From: Aquarana catesbeiana
Taxonomy: Eukaryota; Chordata; Amphibia; Anura; Ranidae
Length of the DNA stretch: 64,000 nt
Assembly: GCF_042186555.1 (NCBI RefSeq)
Contig: NC_133334.1
Coordinates: 212,725,332 to 212,789,331, forward strand
Reading direction: 5' to 3'
Below the pieces are notes generated by a model, which worked only from the letters and a program-made list of their open reading frames with translations, was not told the origin of the DNA and searched no databases. Both the position numbers and the translations under genes were made by a program. Positions 43,932 to 54,462 of the stretch are shown here, piece by piece (position 1 is the stretch's first letter; each line of letters opens with the position of its first letter).

Positions 43932-43977
43932 TGCTGACGCGTTTCACCAGCCAATGGACACTGGTTTCTTCAGAGCA
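43932..43977 (-). ncRNA. Minimal type I hammerhead ribozyme of PLE3
   Basis: On the minus strand all parts of a PLE hammerhead can be read. Helix I is UGCU pairing with AGCA. The core is CUGAAGA, which fits CUGANGA. Helix II is ACCAG with CUGGU, closed by a loop containing UGUCCAUUGG. GAAAC follows, then the self-complementary helix III ACGCGU and the cleavage-site C. The very short palindromic helix III is the hallmark of PLE ribozymes thought to act as dimers or in tandem copies. One extra A lies between the core and helix II. All core residues are kept, so activity is plausible. Confidence 0.85.
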
Positions 43978-44349
43978 GGGAGGAGTCCGTGGAATGGATT
44001 TAAGTAGACAAAAAATGGTGATGTAATTACTATCTCATACCACTAGATGTCTACCGGATCACCTCTCAATACAAACATTCAGCAAAAAATACGTAACGAG
44101 TGCACTGGCATTATAAAGTCATAAAAGACTATTTCAAAACTTCAAAAGGTAGAGGGGAATGGGGCCACAGCAATAAAGCTAAAAATATCTTTCAAGGAGA
44201 ATGAAGCGAATCAAATCCTTAAAGAGCAGGTAAAATAGGCATCAACTATATATTAATTAAGGGAGGCATAAATTAGGTGGAGATAGGAGATTCAGACACC
44301 AAGTACCAGGAGAAGATATTTTATGAAGGATGTATTACAGAAATAATAG

Positions 44350-45460
44350 TTATTTTTCTAAGAAAGGCTGTAGGCTACATTCGGTATTAAGCCTTTTGGG
44401 TACCATAGAGTCCAAATAATAAGTCCACATTTTTTCTTTTTGGAGAATAATGGGATCAAAATCTCCATGTCTAGGGGGTAGGTTTAACACATAGATTCCC
44501 TTAAAGGTCAGACCTTTTGGGTCACCATTGTGAAACTTGGCAAAGTGCAAGGGGATCGGACGATCATCATCTTTCTTCTTAATGCCCCCGATGTGCTCAC
44601 CAATCCTAATACGGAGTGAACGTTTAGTCTTGACTATATTGATTTTATTGCACGGGCAGGTGAGCATATAAATAACTCATGTAGTTGAACAGTTAATAAA
44701 CTGTTTGATTTCATAATTTTTTCCTCTGCATGGATTGGCGAACACATCGGTTTGATGTATATACTTACAGATATTACAATGTCCACAAGCATGCATACTA
44801 GGGGGTGGCTTAGACCTAGTGAGCCAATTCTTGGAATGGACCAGCAAGTCCCCCAGGTTATGTGCTCTTTTGGCAGTTAACAGGGGTCTTGGGCTCACCA
44901 AGTTAGTGATTTGCGGGGCTGACTTTAAAATATGCCAATGCCTCTCAAGGATGTCCTGGACCTTAGTCCACTGAGAGCCAAATCTAGTGATGATCCTAGG
45001 GAAGTTCTGCTCAGTGTTCTTCAACTTCAGGGTTTTAGACGTTGTAATAAGCTCTTCACGTTTACTCATCATTGCCTTATTTTTGGCTTTCTTAAGGGAA
45101 TGATGAGAATATCCTCTTTGTCTAAACCGGTGATACATATCTCGTGCCTCTTTCTGGAATTGTTCATCCTCAGAACAGTTCCACCTTATTCGCAGAAACT
45201 GTCCTGTGGGTATCCCATTAATGAGTGGCTTAGGATGGTGCCAGGAGAAGGGCGGCTGTCTCTTTGCGGAAAGTACTGGTGGTAATTCTGCATCCAGATC
45301 TGCTGATTTGTAGATCGAGGAACGGAAGTGTCTCAGTATGGCAGGAGTAGGTAAGCCGTATGTTCCTTTCATTCATATTTAGTTGGGACATAAAGTCCAT
45401 AAGTTGTTCTGCTGAACCCGCCCATACCATGAGGACGCCATCGATGTACCTCAGCCACAA
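44350..45460 (-). pseudogene. PLE3 reverse transcriptase C-terminal half plus GIY-YIG endonuclease
   Basis: The polymerase copies element RNA; the GIY-YIG nuclease nicks the target. Three frames in series on the minus strand: 45460-45230 begins at the RT catalytic motif in variant form (RYIDGVLMVW, second D replaced by G), with LPFLDLQISRSG. 45372-44677 holds the thumb (HPKPLINGIPTGQFLRIRWN) and the linker with CGHCNICKYI. 44667-44350 holds the nuclease tail (RIRIGEHIGG, LHFAKFHNG) ending LQPFLEK-stop. The RT fingers and first palm motifs are missing. Two frameshifts and the active-site change make it inactive. Confidence 0.85.
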
Positions 45461-45988
45461 AATGTGGGATGTGTGGCCGCGGCTCCTAATGTTTTTAATA
45501 ATTTGACAACATTGTCATTATTTTAATTGGTTTGTTTAGGCCACTTATCTGTGCCTTCCCTTCCCTTCCCTTTTTTTAGGTCTATTTGTGTGGTGTATAC
45601 ATTTTTGTATTAATAAAGCAAGTTTTTTGTACTCCCCATAGTATTCGTTTTTTTGCCAACTCCCCCCCTACCAAGGAGTTAGAGAAGGAATAAAAATAGA
45701 GAATACATGGAAGGGAGAGGAAAAGAGGGGGAGGAACAAAGAAAAAGGGAGAGAAGGAATAAGAGAACAAGAAACACGGCTAGAGAGAGGGATGGGGAAA
45801 AAACAAGAAACAAGAAGGGACTCAGGGAGCGCTAAATGTCCATGGGTTAGGGGCGCAAATTACTTGTCTTTCCTTGGGTGCTGACAACCCACGCTACGAA
45901 AATAATTTTACTGTTGGGGTCCCCACAACTTGGCAAATTTTTTCAAGGGGTCACGGCACTAGAAAGGTTGAGAACCACTGATCTATAT

Positions 45989-46785
45989 GCAAGAGAGAGA
46001 TAACTTGTTTACATGCTAAAAAATAACATTTATGCCCACTGACAGGAAACTGATTGTGTGATAAGATTATGCAGACAACTATTAACCACATCAACAACAT
46101 CAGAGAGATGTATGCTTCTGATCATTTCTGCTTAAAAAGAAAACAGGATAGCCTTTTTTCAACCACTGCCCCACTCAAAATTTGTAATTTGATGGCCAAC
46201 CAATAGCAAAACTATATTTAGACTTGAATGCTCCCTAAATTATAGAGCCTATAAAATTAAAAGAAAATGTTCTTGATTATAAAAGGCCCATGGTGCTATT
46301 GAAAAATACATTAAAAACCTTTACTAAGTTTCCCTGAAATTATTATAAAACTCAGGGGGGTGCATAAGCTGTGCAGTATAACAGGGGTTTTTGGTTCTTG
46401 AATTTAACAAATTACCTCAGATACAGATTACTTCAAACATAGTGCATGAATCATCAAAACGTTCTTGTTTAATTTTGGATGGAGTTTGGAAGAGTTAGAA
46501 CAAGAGATGATGGTAGCTTTTCCAATGGAGACAACTATCTAAGAGGAAAAAAAAAAATTGTACAAAAAATTGTACAGGAAGTAAAGAGAGATCTCCTCAA
46601 TGGAACAAAGGCAGCAAAAAACAAACTGAGGGTTTTAACTTTTCCCTACTTGGAAACTATGATTTTTTTAGCTGTAACTGTCCACATATAGACACGGAGA
46701 AAAAAACACTGTACTCTAAATACACAGCACAGCTTTGGTATATTTAGAGTAGATTAAAATGCTTTTTTTTTTTGCAACTCACTTT
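45989..46785. other. Anonymous DNA
   Basis: About 0.8 kb with no recognisable gene, repeat family or RNA structure. The 70-codon frame at 46479 has no family features. Confidence 0.35.
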
Positions 46786-47937
46786 TAGGGATGGGTCGAA
46801 CACCCCCCTGTTCAGTTTGCATCCAGAACATGCGAACAGGTAAAACATTTGTTTGAACACGCGAACACCATTAAAGTCTATGGGACACGAACATGAAAAA
46901 TCAAAAGTGCTAATTTTAAAGGTTAATATGCAAGTTATTGTCATAAAGTGTTTGGGGACTTGGGTCCTGCCCCAGGGGACATGTATCATTGAAAATAAAA
47001 AAGGTTTAAAAATGGACGTTTTTTCAGGAGCAGTGATTTTAGTAATGCTTAAAGTGAAACAATAAAAGTGAAATATTCCTTTAAATTTCATACCTGGGTG
47101 GTGTCTATAGTATGCCTGTAAAGTAGCATGTTTCCCATGTTTATAACAGTCTGAGAGCAAAATGACATTTCTAAAGGAAAAAAAAGTCATTTAAAAGTGC
47201 TAGCGCTAGTGCCGGCTATTAATGAATTGTCAGCCCTGACAATGCACATAAAAGTCATTGAAAAATAAAAGAAAAAAATGCGGTGTTTCCCCTTGTCAGA
47301 GGGGGATGGGGTCACATGACGGGTGGCCCTGCCCTCAGCTACATAAGAGCTGTCAAGCTAACGCTGCGTCATTGGCTGGGTGCCTCTGGTGGAGGCAGGA
47401 TCCTGTGCGTGCTCCTCGCTGGAGTCGCTGGAGATCGAGAATTGGATTACATCGCTGGAGTAGGAGCATGGATTTATTGGATTACATCACTGGAATCTTT
47501 TTAATTTTTTTATTTTTAATAAAGGACTTGTCCCAAGCCGTCTTCTGTGACACTTTCTTTTTTGTGAAATGGTATGGGTACAATGTACCCCTTACCAATT
47601 CACATGGGGGTGCTGGATCTGGGTGTCCCCTTTGTTAAAGGGGGCTTCCAGATTCCGATAAGCCCCCCCGCCCGCAGACCCCCACAACCACCAGGCAAGG
47701 GTTGTGGGGATGAGGCCCTTGTCCCCATCAACATGGGGACATCCTCCCCATGTTGAGGGCATGTGGCCTGGTACGGTTCAGGAGGTGGGGGGGCAGTCTC
47801 TCGTCCCCCCTCTTTTCCTGCGGCCTGCCAGGTTGCGTGCTCGCATAAGGGTCTGGTGTGGATTTTTGGGGGAACCCCAGGGCATTTTCTTTTTTAATTT
47901 TGGCGCTGAGTTCCCCTTAAAATCCATACCAGACTTG
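46786..47937. mobile_element. hAT-B-family fragment with one terminus
   Basis: It starts TAGGGATGGGTCGAACACC at 46786. Over about 450 bp it matches the 3' ends of the hAT-B copies (CTTGGGTCCTGCCCCAGGGG, GTGTCTATAGTATGCCTG). The later part contains promoter-like and GC-rich blocks (for example CTGGAGTCGCTGGAG near 47420 and CCCCATCAACATGGGGAC near 47725) without transposase. No opposite terminus is found: the match stops near 47937 at a Harbinger-type fragment. So it is a truncated non-autonomous member. Confidence 0.75.
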
Positions 47938-48100
47938 AAGGTGACGTACAACACATACGACGGGACTAGAGAACGGAAGTTCAATAGCCAGTGTGCCACC
48001 CTTTGGGCTCCTTCTGCTAATCTCGTGTTTATCTCGTGTTAGTAGAAGTTTAGTGAAAAATTGGTCCTAAAAATTGAAAATGGTGTAATTGTGGTGTTCT
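47938..48100 (+). repeat. Harbinger-A-type terminal/promoter fragment
   Basis: GTGACGTACAACACATACGA and CACCCTTTGGGCTCCTTCTG correspond to the Harbinger-A leader at 2190-2085 (minus strand). A short duplication, ATCTCGTGTTTATCTCGTGT, is seen here. No coding sequence follows in this orientation. Confidence 0.6.
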
Positions 48101-49280
48101 TTAGACTCTTCCTAGTACATCAATCATGTTCTTCAGTTTTTGTTCTATGTCATTTATTTTTTGCTTGATGAGGTCTAAATCCTGACTACAAAATATTATG
48201 TCCTGGGTTAGTCTTTGTGCACTGTCATTCGTGAAATTAGTAGATTGTTCTTCCACAACATGCACATACCCTAAAAGAAAAAATACACACCATGTATTTT
48301 AAATATGCAGGCATACATCTATTACCTGAATCTGTGGTGTCAGACACTCACCTGTTGTGGTGACAATCTCAACCACCTCTCCTTCCTCTACATCCTCAGG
48401 TTGTGGTGTCCTCTGTTCCCCTTCTTCAGGAGGTGGAGATTTCCTGGTGTCCTCAGACGTCCAGAGTTTTTTCTACCCTATGAGAATGAAACAAAAGGTA
48501 TACTTAGCACAAAGATACTTGAGGCCAGAAACAGGAATATGAAACATTGTTTGGAAGTGGGGTACAATTGTCTGTTTTGGCAGAGTTCCAAGCTGAAGAC
48601 ATGATTTTTTCACTTACCAAAGCTGGAATACTTACCTTTTTTGGACAAGTTTCTCACATGGAGACACCCCAAGTATCCACTGTAGTACCTGTGTGGGACG
48701 CCCTAAAAAGTTTGTTCTTGTATCCCACGCTAGTTTTCCTGAGTCCAGATGTGTAAACAGCTGCTGAGTGTCCTCTCCCTACATTACACTGAATCAAGTT
48801 TGCAATTCTTTCTAGTTTCAAACACATCTAGACAACAATGTCCTAAACTTCTTTTAATACAAATTAGCATGACCAAATGTAGTTAACCCTGTATCTGCCC
48901 AAAACATTGTATTTAGTTGGGAAACGAACGATGTTTCCTACCACCGATTACTGTGCCCATGAACATGAAAGTAGCCATTTTAAACTGTACAACAGTAAAG
49001 AAAAGCACGTGGAGCAGCATGCAAGTATTAATAATAATCGGAACACACGACAAATACTTACTTTTTAGAAGCACTTTCTTGATACTTCTGTACTGATCCT
49101 GCTCCCTCAATTTCAGGTCTGACCAGCATTTCCTCAATTGCTCCTTGGATCGTCGTACCCCAAAATTCCTATGCAGACTCTTTACAACTTTAGTCATGAT
49201 CTTGGCCTTTCTCACATTTGGGTTTAGGTACTGTCCATACTTCCCATCATAGTCGGCCCTCTTCAAGATGCCCACCATCT
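48101..49280 (-). pseudogene. Harbinger-C Myb-like protein, left palindrome arm
   Basis: On the minus strand, an internal exon at 49280-49062 (acceptor TTTTTTGTAG, donor GTAAGTAT) encodes MVGILKRADYDGKYGQYLNP and HRNFGVRRSKEQLRKCWSDL, a Myb/trihelix-like domain related to that of Harbinger-B. A second exon (about 48477-48352) encodes SEDTRKSPPPEEGEQRTPQP and ends at GTGAGT. A third (48270-48101) encodes a helical tail (LIKQKINDIEQKLKNMIDVL) ending in a stop. The first coding exon is not visible. In the frame used, exon two opens with a TAG, so either my acceptor is wrong or the gene is dead. No transposase of this copy is in the window. Confidence 0.7.
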
Positions 49281-49560
49281 CTACAAAAAAGACCAAAATT
49301 AAATATGCCCCAAAGAGGGATATTATGGGCAGTACATCACCAGGAATTCAAAGGTTGTAGGTGCAAGTAGAGTACAAAAGATATTTTTGGAAAATTAACA
49401 AAATTTTATTACATAATACATATAATATACAGACCACATGTTAAAATTGAATGAAGAAAACAACGGTTATTAACAAGTACATCTGCTATATTGCTGTAAC
49501 GGACCACCCAAAAGGCCAAAGAATTGGTCAAATATTTAGAGTGGAGATGCAGCAAAAAAT

Positions 49561-49631
49561 ACCCTACATGTTTCGGAATAACAAAAGAAGACTCATTTCT
49601 TTTAATGATGTGTAATTCCTTCCTCAGGGGT
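49561..49631 (-). ncRNA. Hammerhead ribozyme, left palindrome arm
   Basis: Minus strand: helix I ACCC with GGGU; core CUGAGGA (fits CUGANGA); helix II GGAAU with AUUCC, closed by a long A/U-rich loop; then GAAAC; self-complementary helix III ACAUGU; cleavage-site A. Every invariant residue is kept. Helix III is ACAUGU here but ACGCGU in PLE3, a compensated change that keeps the palindrome. That argues for selection on the structure in this lineage. Confidence 0.8.
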
Positions 49632-51208
49632 TTCAAAGAAGCAGATTGGTATATTTCTACAAAAAAAGGGGATATATACACAAATGTGTGAGTAAATATG
49701 TTTGACACCTACGTATAATATAAAAGAGAGATAGCAAAATGGATTGAGTGATTTAGAGAAATCCTCTCCCATCAAGACAGAAAAGCATCATCAAATTAAA
49801 TATCTGTGTATCTATATACTCACAAAACATTTGTTTCTTCGTGGCAACAGTAATGAACACAGAGATGTTTAAGAGATGAGCTCCCACGTCCATGGGTCCA
49901 ATGGGTTAACTTAGTTTTCACAATTAACTCCCACCAAGTGGTTTGTTACATAGAGGTAAAAAAAGAGATACTCTTAAGCACTGAAAGGAATTGACTTTAG
50001 TGTCCCCACAGGAAAAGACGGCAGGTCTGCACTCACAAGAGCCACCAATGATAGGCATAGATGGCGTACATCTAAAAGTAAAAAAATATATAAGGAACAT
50101 TGTATGTATCTGCGCACTGAATAATCCATGCACCTTAAAGATAAAATGCAGCATAAGTATCAGTGTGCTATCAGAGATGAGAAAGGTCTCTCTTTGTCTG
50201 ATTGAATATGGACTGGGCATAACAACAAAGAAAAGTTTGAAACAAAATAACTAACCTTGGTTATTTGGTTGCACTGATCACTCTGCAGTGAAGCAAGCTC
50301 CTCTCAGCTGTGTAGCAGAGATGTGTGTGTTATGTGGGGGGTGGAGAGGTGGAGCAACCAATCATTCCAATTAAAGGTAGAAGCGAGCCCTGAAAAGAAT
50401 AATTAGCTTTGATTGAGAGACAAGCAGATAGATCCTTCAGACACTGAAGTTTGTATGTAAGAGTCGCCAGCCAATCGCGGCTCCCCGGCCTGAACGGCGT
50501 CCGACGTCAGCGCGCCTGAAAGCGCAGTGACGTCGGACATCGACGGAGGCCGCCGACACGGAAAGAGGGCAGCCTGGCACGGTGAAGATGGAAGCCCCCC
50601 AGTGCGCAGGCGCGAGACACTGGATCCGGCGCATGCGCATAGATGCTGCTAGCAGAATGCCTCCGTCCCCACAGAGAGAGAACGGAGGCCTTTCCGTGTC
50701 GGGGATTACCGACGAGCCATCGCAGCGGGGACAGTCAAGAAAGTATCAGGCCCAGACAGTTCAGTATGGCTGTAAAAACAAGAGGGGTGAAGAAAATCAT
50801 GGTCCCAGTTAAGTTAGAAAAACATGACCAATATACCCTCGACTGTTAGGACGTGGGAATCACATCTGTACAGAGGTAATGAAGGTGATAGTCTCTAAAA
50901 GAGAAAAACGAAATGGTTATTGAGATGTAATATTCCATATGTACAATATAGGCAAAAAAAGAATACAAATATTAGTTTTTATACCGAGATATAGTATTAC
51001 TATCCAATTTGATAACAAAAATAAAATATTTGAAATAGAGTTCATTTAAAGACATTCTTCCTATGCTTTAACAAGCTAAAGATAAACATTAAGTTTGACC
51101 CATTGGGGAAAGAAGGGGAAAGAATTGGAACAGAATAAAAGAGCTGAAAACCAAGAGAAGAAACAGAAAAAGGGGAAATAGTGAACACCACAAGAGCATA
51201 AGGCCTTT

Positions 51209-52130
51209 TTATAATTCCTTATCATAGCCCCCTGTGGCGAAGCCTGGGAGAAAAGGTTTCAAATTAAAAGCTTCATTGAGGCCTGGTGGCATCGTCACGT
51301 CAAGTCTTGATATCCAACGGAGTTCTCGCTGTAGGAGAGCTTTGTTGAAATCTCCGCCACGGGGACTTGGATGTAAGCGGTCTAGTACCAGGATGGATAT
51401 TTTGGGACAGATGCCACCATGTACTTGGGCTACGTGTCTACCTAGCGGGAGGTCAGAGTCAGCTGATTGCATGGTCCTGAGATGGCGATAGAGTCTCTGC
51501 CATAGTTTTTGTAGTGTTTTTCCCACATAGAAGCAGTTACAACTGCATAATAGTAGGTACACTACTCCTGTTGTTTGACAGTTTGGAAAGTGTTTTGGTA
51601 TGAAGTGCATGCCGTTAGGCAGGTATATGTTCCTCCTCGTGTCCATGTACCTACAGTAGGAACAGGATCCACATTGGAACGTGCCCACTATGGTACATGG
51701 ATCACCTCTTGTCCCTTATATTCACTCTGGACTACTAAATCGCCTACAGAAGTAGCTCGTCTATAAGTAATCTGGGGCCTTGGAGGCACAAAGGGGCCTA
51801 CAATGGGATCAGAAGTTAATAGATGCCAGTATTTTTGGCATATCTGTCTGACTTTATTGTGGTCATTAGTATAGGTGGTAATTATTCTAGAACTGGCATC
51901 GTTAGTAGGTGTTTGCTTGGGGATCAGTAGTTCATGTCTATCCTTGGAGTTGGTACGTTTAAAAGCTTTTTTGGGGCATTTGTGGCTGTAGCCACGTTGC
52001 AGTAATCGGTTTTTGAGTTTATTGGCCTCATGCTTAAAGTCTGAGTGGTTTGAACAGTTGCGTTTTATTCGCAGATACTCACCATAGGGAATTGAATTAA
52101 TTAATGGTTTGGGAAGTGGGGTGGTTGGAA
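51209..52130 (-). pseudogene. PLE2 linker and GIY-YIG endonuclease
   Basis: On the minus strand the frame begins CIPTTPLPKPLINSIPYGEY, LRIKRNCSNHSDFKHEANKL (RT thumb). It continues with KYWHLLTSDPIVGPFVPPRP and GDLVVQSEYKG. After a frameshift near 51705 comes the CCHH-like QCGSCSYCRYM, then the nuclease core GVVYLLLCSCNCFYVGKTLQ with YRHLRTMQSADSDLPLGRHV. It ends at 51209. GVVY and FYVGK stand for the GIY and YIG motifs. RT palm and fingers are absent through truncation. Confidence 0.85.
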
Positions 52131-54462
52131 TGCAAAGGTAAATTGGGATAATCAGCTATACATGCAAATTCAACCTAATAAAGTGCACATGTGCAATCAA
52201 ATCAGTATATATAAAAGTCCTTTTTTTCCCAGAACAAATTCATTCGTGTGGTATTCGTGCTTTTGATTCTTTTAGTAGTAAAATCCCATGCTCTAAATGT
52301 GCAGCCACTCACCAGCTCACTTCACCCCTGCTGGGGTATCGGGCAATTACAGTCTATGCCACTGTGCGGCAATCTCTGGCAGTCTCAGGATCGCGGTGTG
52401 TCATATAAAAAGAGAAGGGGTGTCCATAGTGTAAGATCGTTTAAAAAAGTTTATTAAAACAAGCAGAGAGGTACTCACAATTTAAAAGCATGTAGTAAGA
52501 GAAAAAAAGACAAAGTTCTCAGTTAACCATCAGCTGTTCAATGTTGTTTGGGAAGCACAGATTAGGCCACGCCCTACGCATTTCGTCATTGGACGTCTAC
52601 GGGAGCGTGACCTCTGCTGTGCCTCCCACATTTATATAGCGTGCGGTGTCCCCTAATTATCTGTATAACTTACAACCATTTTGCCTGTGTTTTGCGGACC
52701 GGAGTCCGTCCGCGGCCATTTTGTCTGTGATAATGCAGACCGGAGCCTATTTCCTCATTGTATATTCCGCCTCTGTGTGGGAGGACATAAAGACGCCGGC
52801 GGCCATTTTCCCTGTGTTTCTATGGAACGGTGCCTACCCGCAGCCATCTTGTCTGAGGTTATGCAGACCGAAGCCTGTTTCTCCACCATATGATCCGCCT
52901 TTATATACATAGACTCGGAGATGTTAGCGGCCATTTTGCCTATGATTCTACGGACATGGGATACAACAGTGCTGTATAACTAGTGGTCATTGACTCAAAG
53001 GTGACACTTTCCCTGTAATAACGCTTCTTCTCTTAGTGTCACCCCCGTTCCGTATCTAAGTATGGTTGTTTTTTTATTTTAATTGAGTGTCATGTGGTCG
53101 GAGGTCCCGCATGTTATAACCAGGTAATACACTATAAATGTAAGCAGTTAGACACAACGTACAGCTATGTATGTGTTCATATTTAACCCCAATAAAATCA
53201 ACATTTTAAACTTGAAACAGCTTGCTTAGAATATATATGACTTTTTACAAGGAGAGGAAACCTAGAGATAAAATCAACATTGCATAAATACATGTATGCA
53301 GATACCAATATGTATGCAGACAAAAACACGCACCAGCATTGCATAAATACATGTATGCAGATAAAAACATGTATGCAGATAAAAACACGTATGCAAATAA
53401 AAGTTGAATATAAAGTTATAAAAATATATCAGAGTATGTAAGAGGATACACAAATGCAAAATATATACGTATATATGTATATGGAGGAAGAGGAAAAAAT
53501 TCTTTTAAAATGTTATAGGGAATAAGGATTACTTAGAAAACTCCCTTAATTGGTTTAAGAGAACCTATATGGTCGGCATTTCTTAGTAAATGTTGTTAAG
53601 ATACCGTTATGACTACCCCCAGCCTTTCTAGCGTCCTAGAGATCATAATCGTACATATATGCGACTTATGGACATGTCATGACAATCTGTACTCATTCTT
53701 ACACTATCTATCCATTTAGTACGGGTTAGACTGTCTGTGTATGTTCCAAAGGGGGATATCAGATGAATACAGTACATTCCCCTAATGGGGGTGTATATCT
53801 ATCTTTATATGCCTTAGATATATATTAAGCCTATGTCGGATGTATTTAGAGAATATTTAAAAAAGTCCTTTTTGATCATAAATAATAGGGTCTGGGTAAA
53901 AGATTTATATCCCATGCTTGTAAACCAGTGTCTTCTTTTTCTTACATGATTCGGATGTGTTTCGAGGAGGTATCTAAAGGGAACTTTTTTGCTATGTATA
54001 GTCCCTGCATGATTCAGGTGTGTTTCAAAGGGATATCTGAAGGGATACTCCCTCGGGACACAAAGGGAACCTTATTTAGCTATAAATATTTAGACAGGGA
54101 TCAAAATCCATATTCCCACTGTTGGACATTTCTAGTATGTCTGGGTAGTTGTCAGAGGTGTATAACGAGGGAACTGGAAAAACAGTTGGAAATGGAATTG
54201 GAATTCAAAAATTAGAGGTACATGTATGGTGATGTGCATTTTTAAGGTTTCCTCGGGATGTTGACGTACCCGAGTTAATTACATCCAGGTTATTACGTTA
54301 TTGGGAAAGGAGGGATGCCATGAGGTGATGTTTATCTCATTCTTGCTTATATATTCCTATGTTACATGTTACATTAGAGTATTGTGTTGGCCACTGATAT
54401 TGCTTTGGGTCAGGTGTGTTGGTAATACAGACCCCCTTGCTATTTTTTTCTTAGTGATAATG
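52131..54462 (-). repeat. PLE1-left 3' region with TATA and ribozyme-like motif
   Basis: Non-coding 3' part of the left PLE1, on the minus strand. It includes a 18-bp VNTR (53340-53400), paired ACAAAATGGCCGC-type units at 52680-52940, a TATA-like CTATATAAATG (52630-52640), and CCCGTAGACGTCCAATGACG followed by AAATGCGTAGGGC (52571-52602). An AATAAA lies at about 52455. The same array is mirrored at 59655-62030 and partly at 2335-2800. It is probably the PLE pseudo-LTR. Confidence 0.75.

Larger units (their letters stand above)
43133..45650 (-). mobile_element. PLE3: Penelope-like element with inverted end segment
   Basis: The element is transcribed on the minus strand. It has a truncated reverse transcriptase at 45460, a GIY-YIG endonuclease end at 44350, and a 3' non-coding part with a hammerhead ribozyme (43932-43977). 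The last 100 or so bases (about 43133-43232: GTACAAAAATAAGATAAGTG, CAATTAAAATGATGACAAC, AGGAGCCGC) recur in inverted orientation at about 45474-45650, just beyond the truncated 5' end. This kind of inverted end duplication is common in PLE copies. Confidence 0.85.
42820..45980. mobile_element. hAT MITE (Charlie-like ends) split by PLE3
   Basis: It starts CAGTGGTTCTCAACCTGGGG and ends AAGGTTGAGAACCACTG. Perfect 8-bp target copies ATCTATAT flank it (42812-42819, 45981-45988). Only about 130 bp of the left part and 330 bp of the right part are MITE; the rest is a PLE insertion. The end sequence is that of a common vertebrate hAT MITE group. Non-coding. Confidence 0.9.
49390..52130 (-). mobile_element. 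PLE2: second Penelope-like element (left arm only)
   Basis: It is 5'-truncated at about 52130, where PLE1 3' sequence adjoins (the shared GGGAAGTGGGGTGGTTGG is also present in the right arm). It encodes the linker and GIY-YIG domain (52130-51209), then a long 3' region with a CpG-rich block at about 50440-50720. It ends with a hammerhead ribozyme (49561-49631) and an ATAATAAAATTTTG-like polyadenylation stretch near 49400. The last 345 bases (49390-49735) are also present in the right arm. It is only distantly related to PLE1 and PLE3. Confidence 0.8.
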
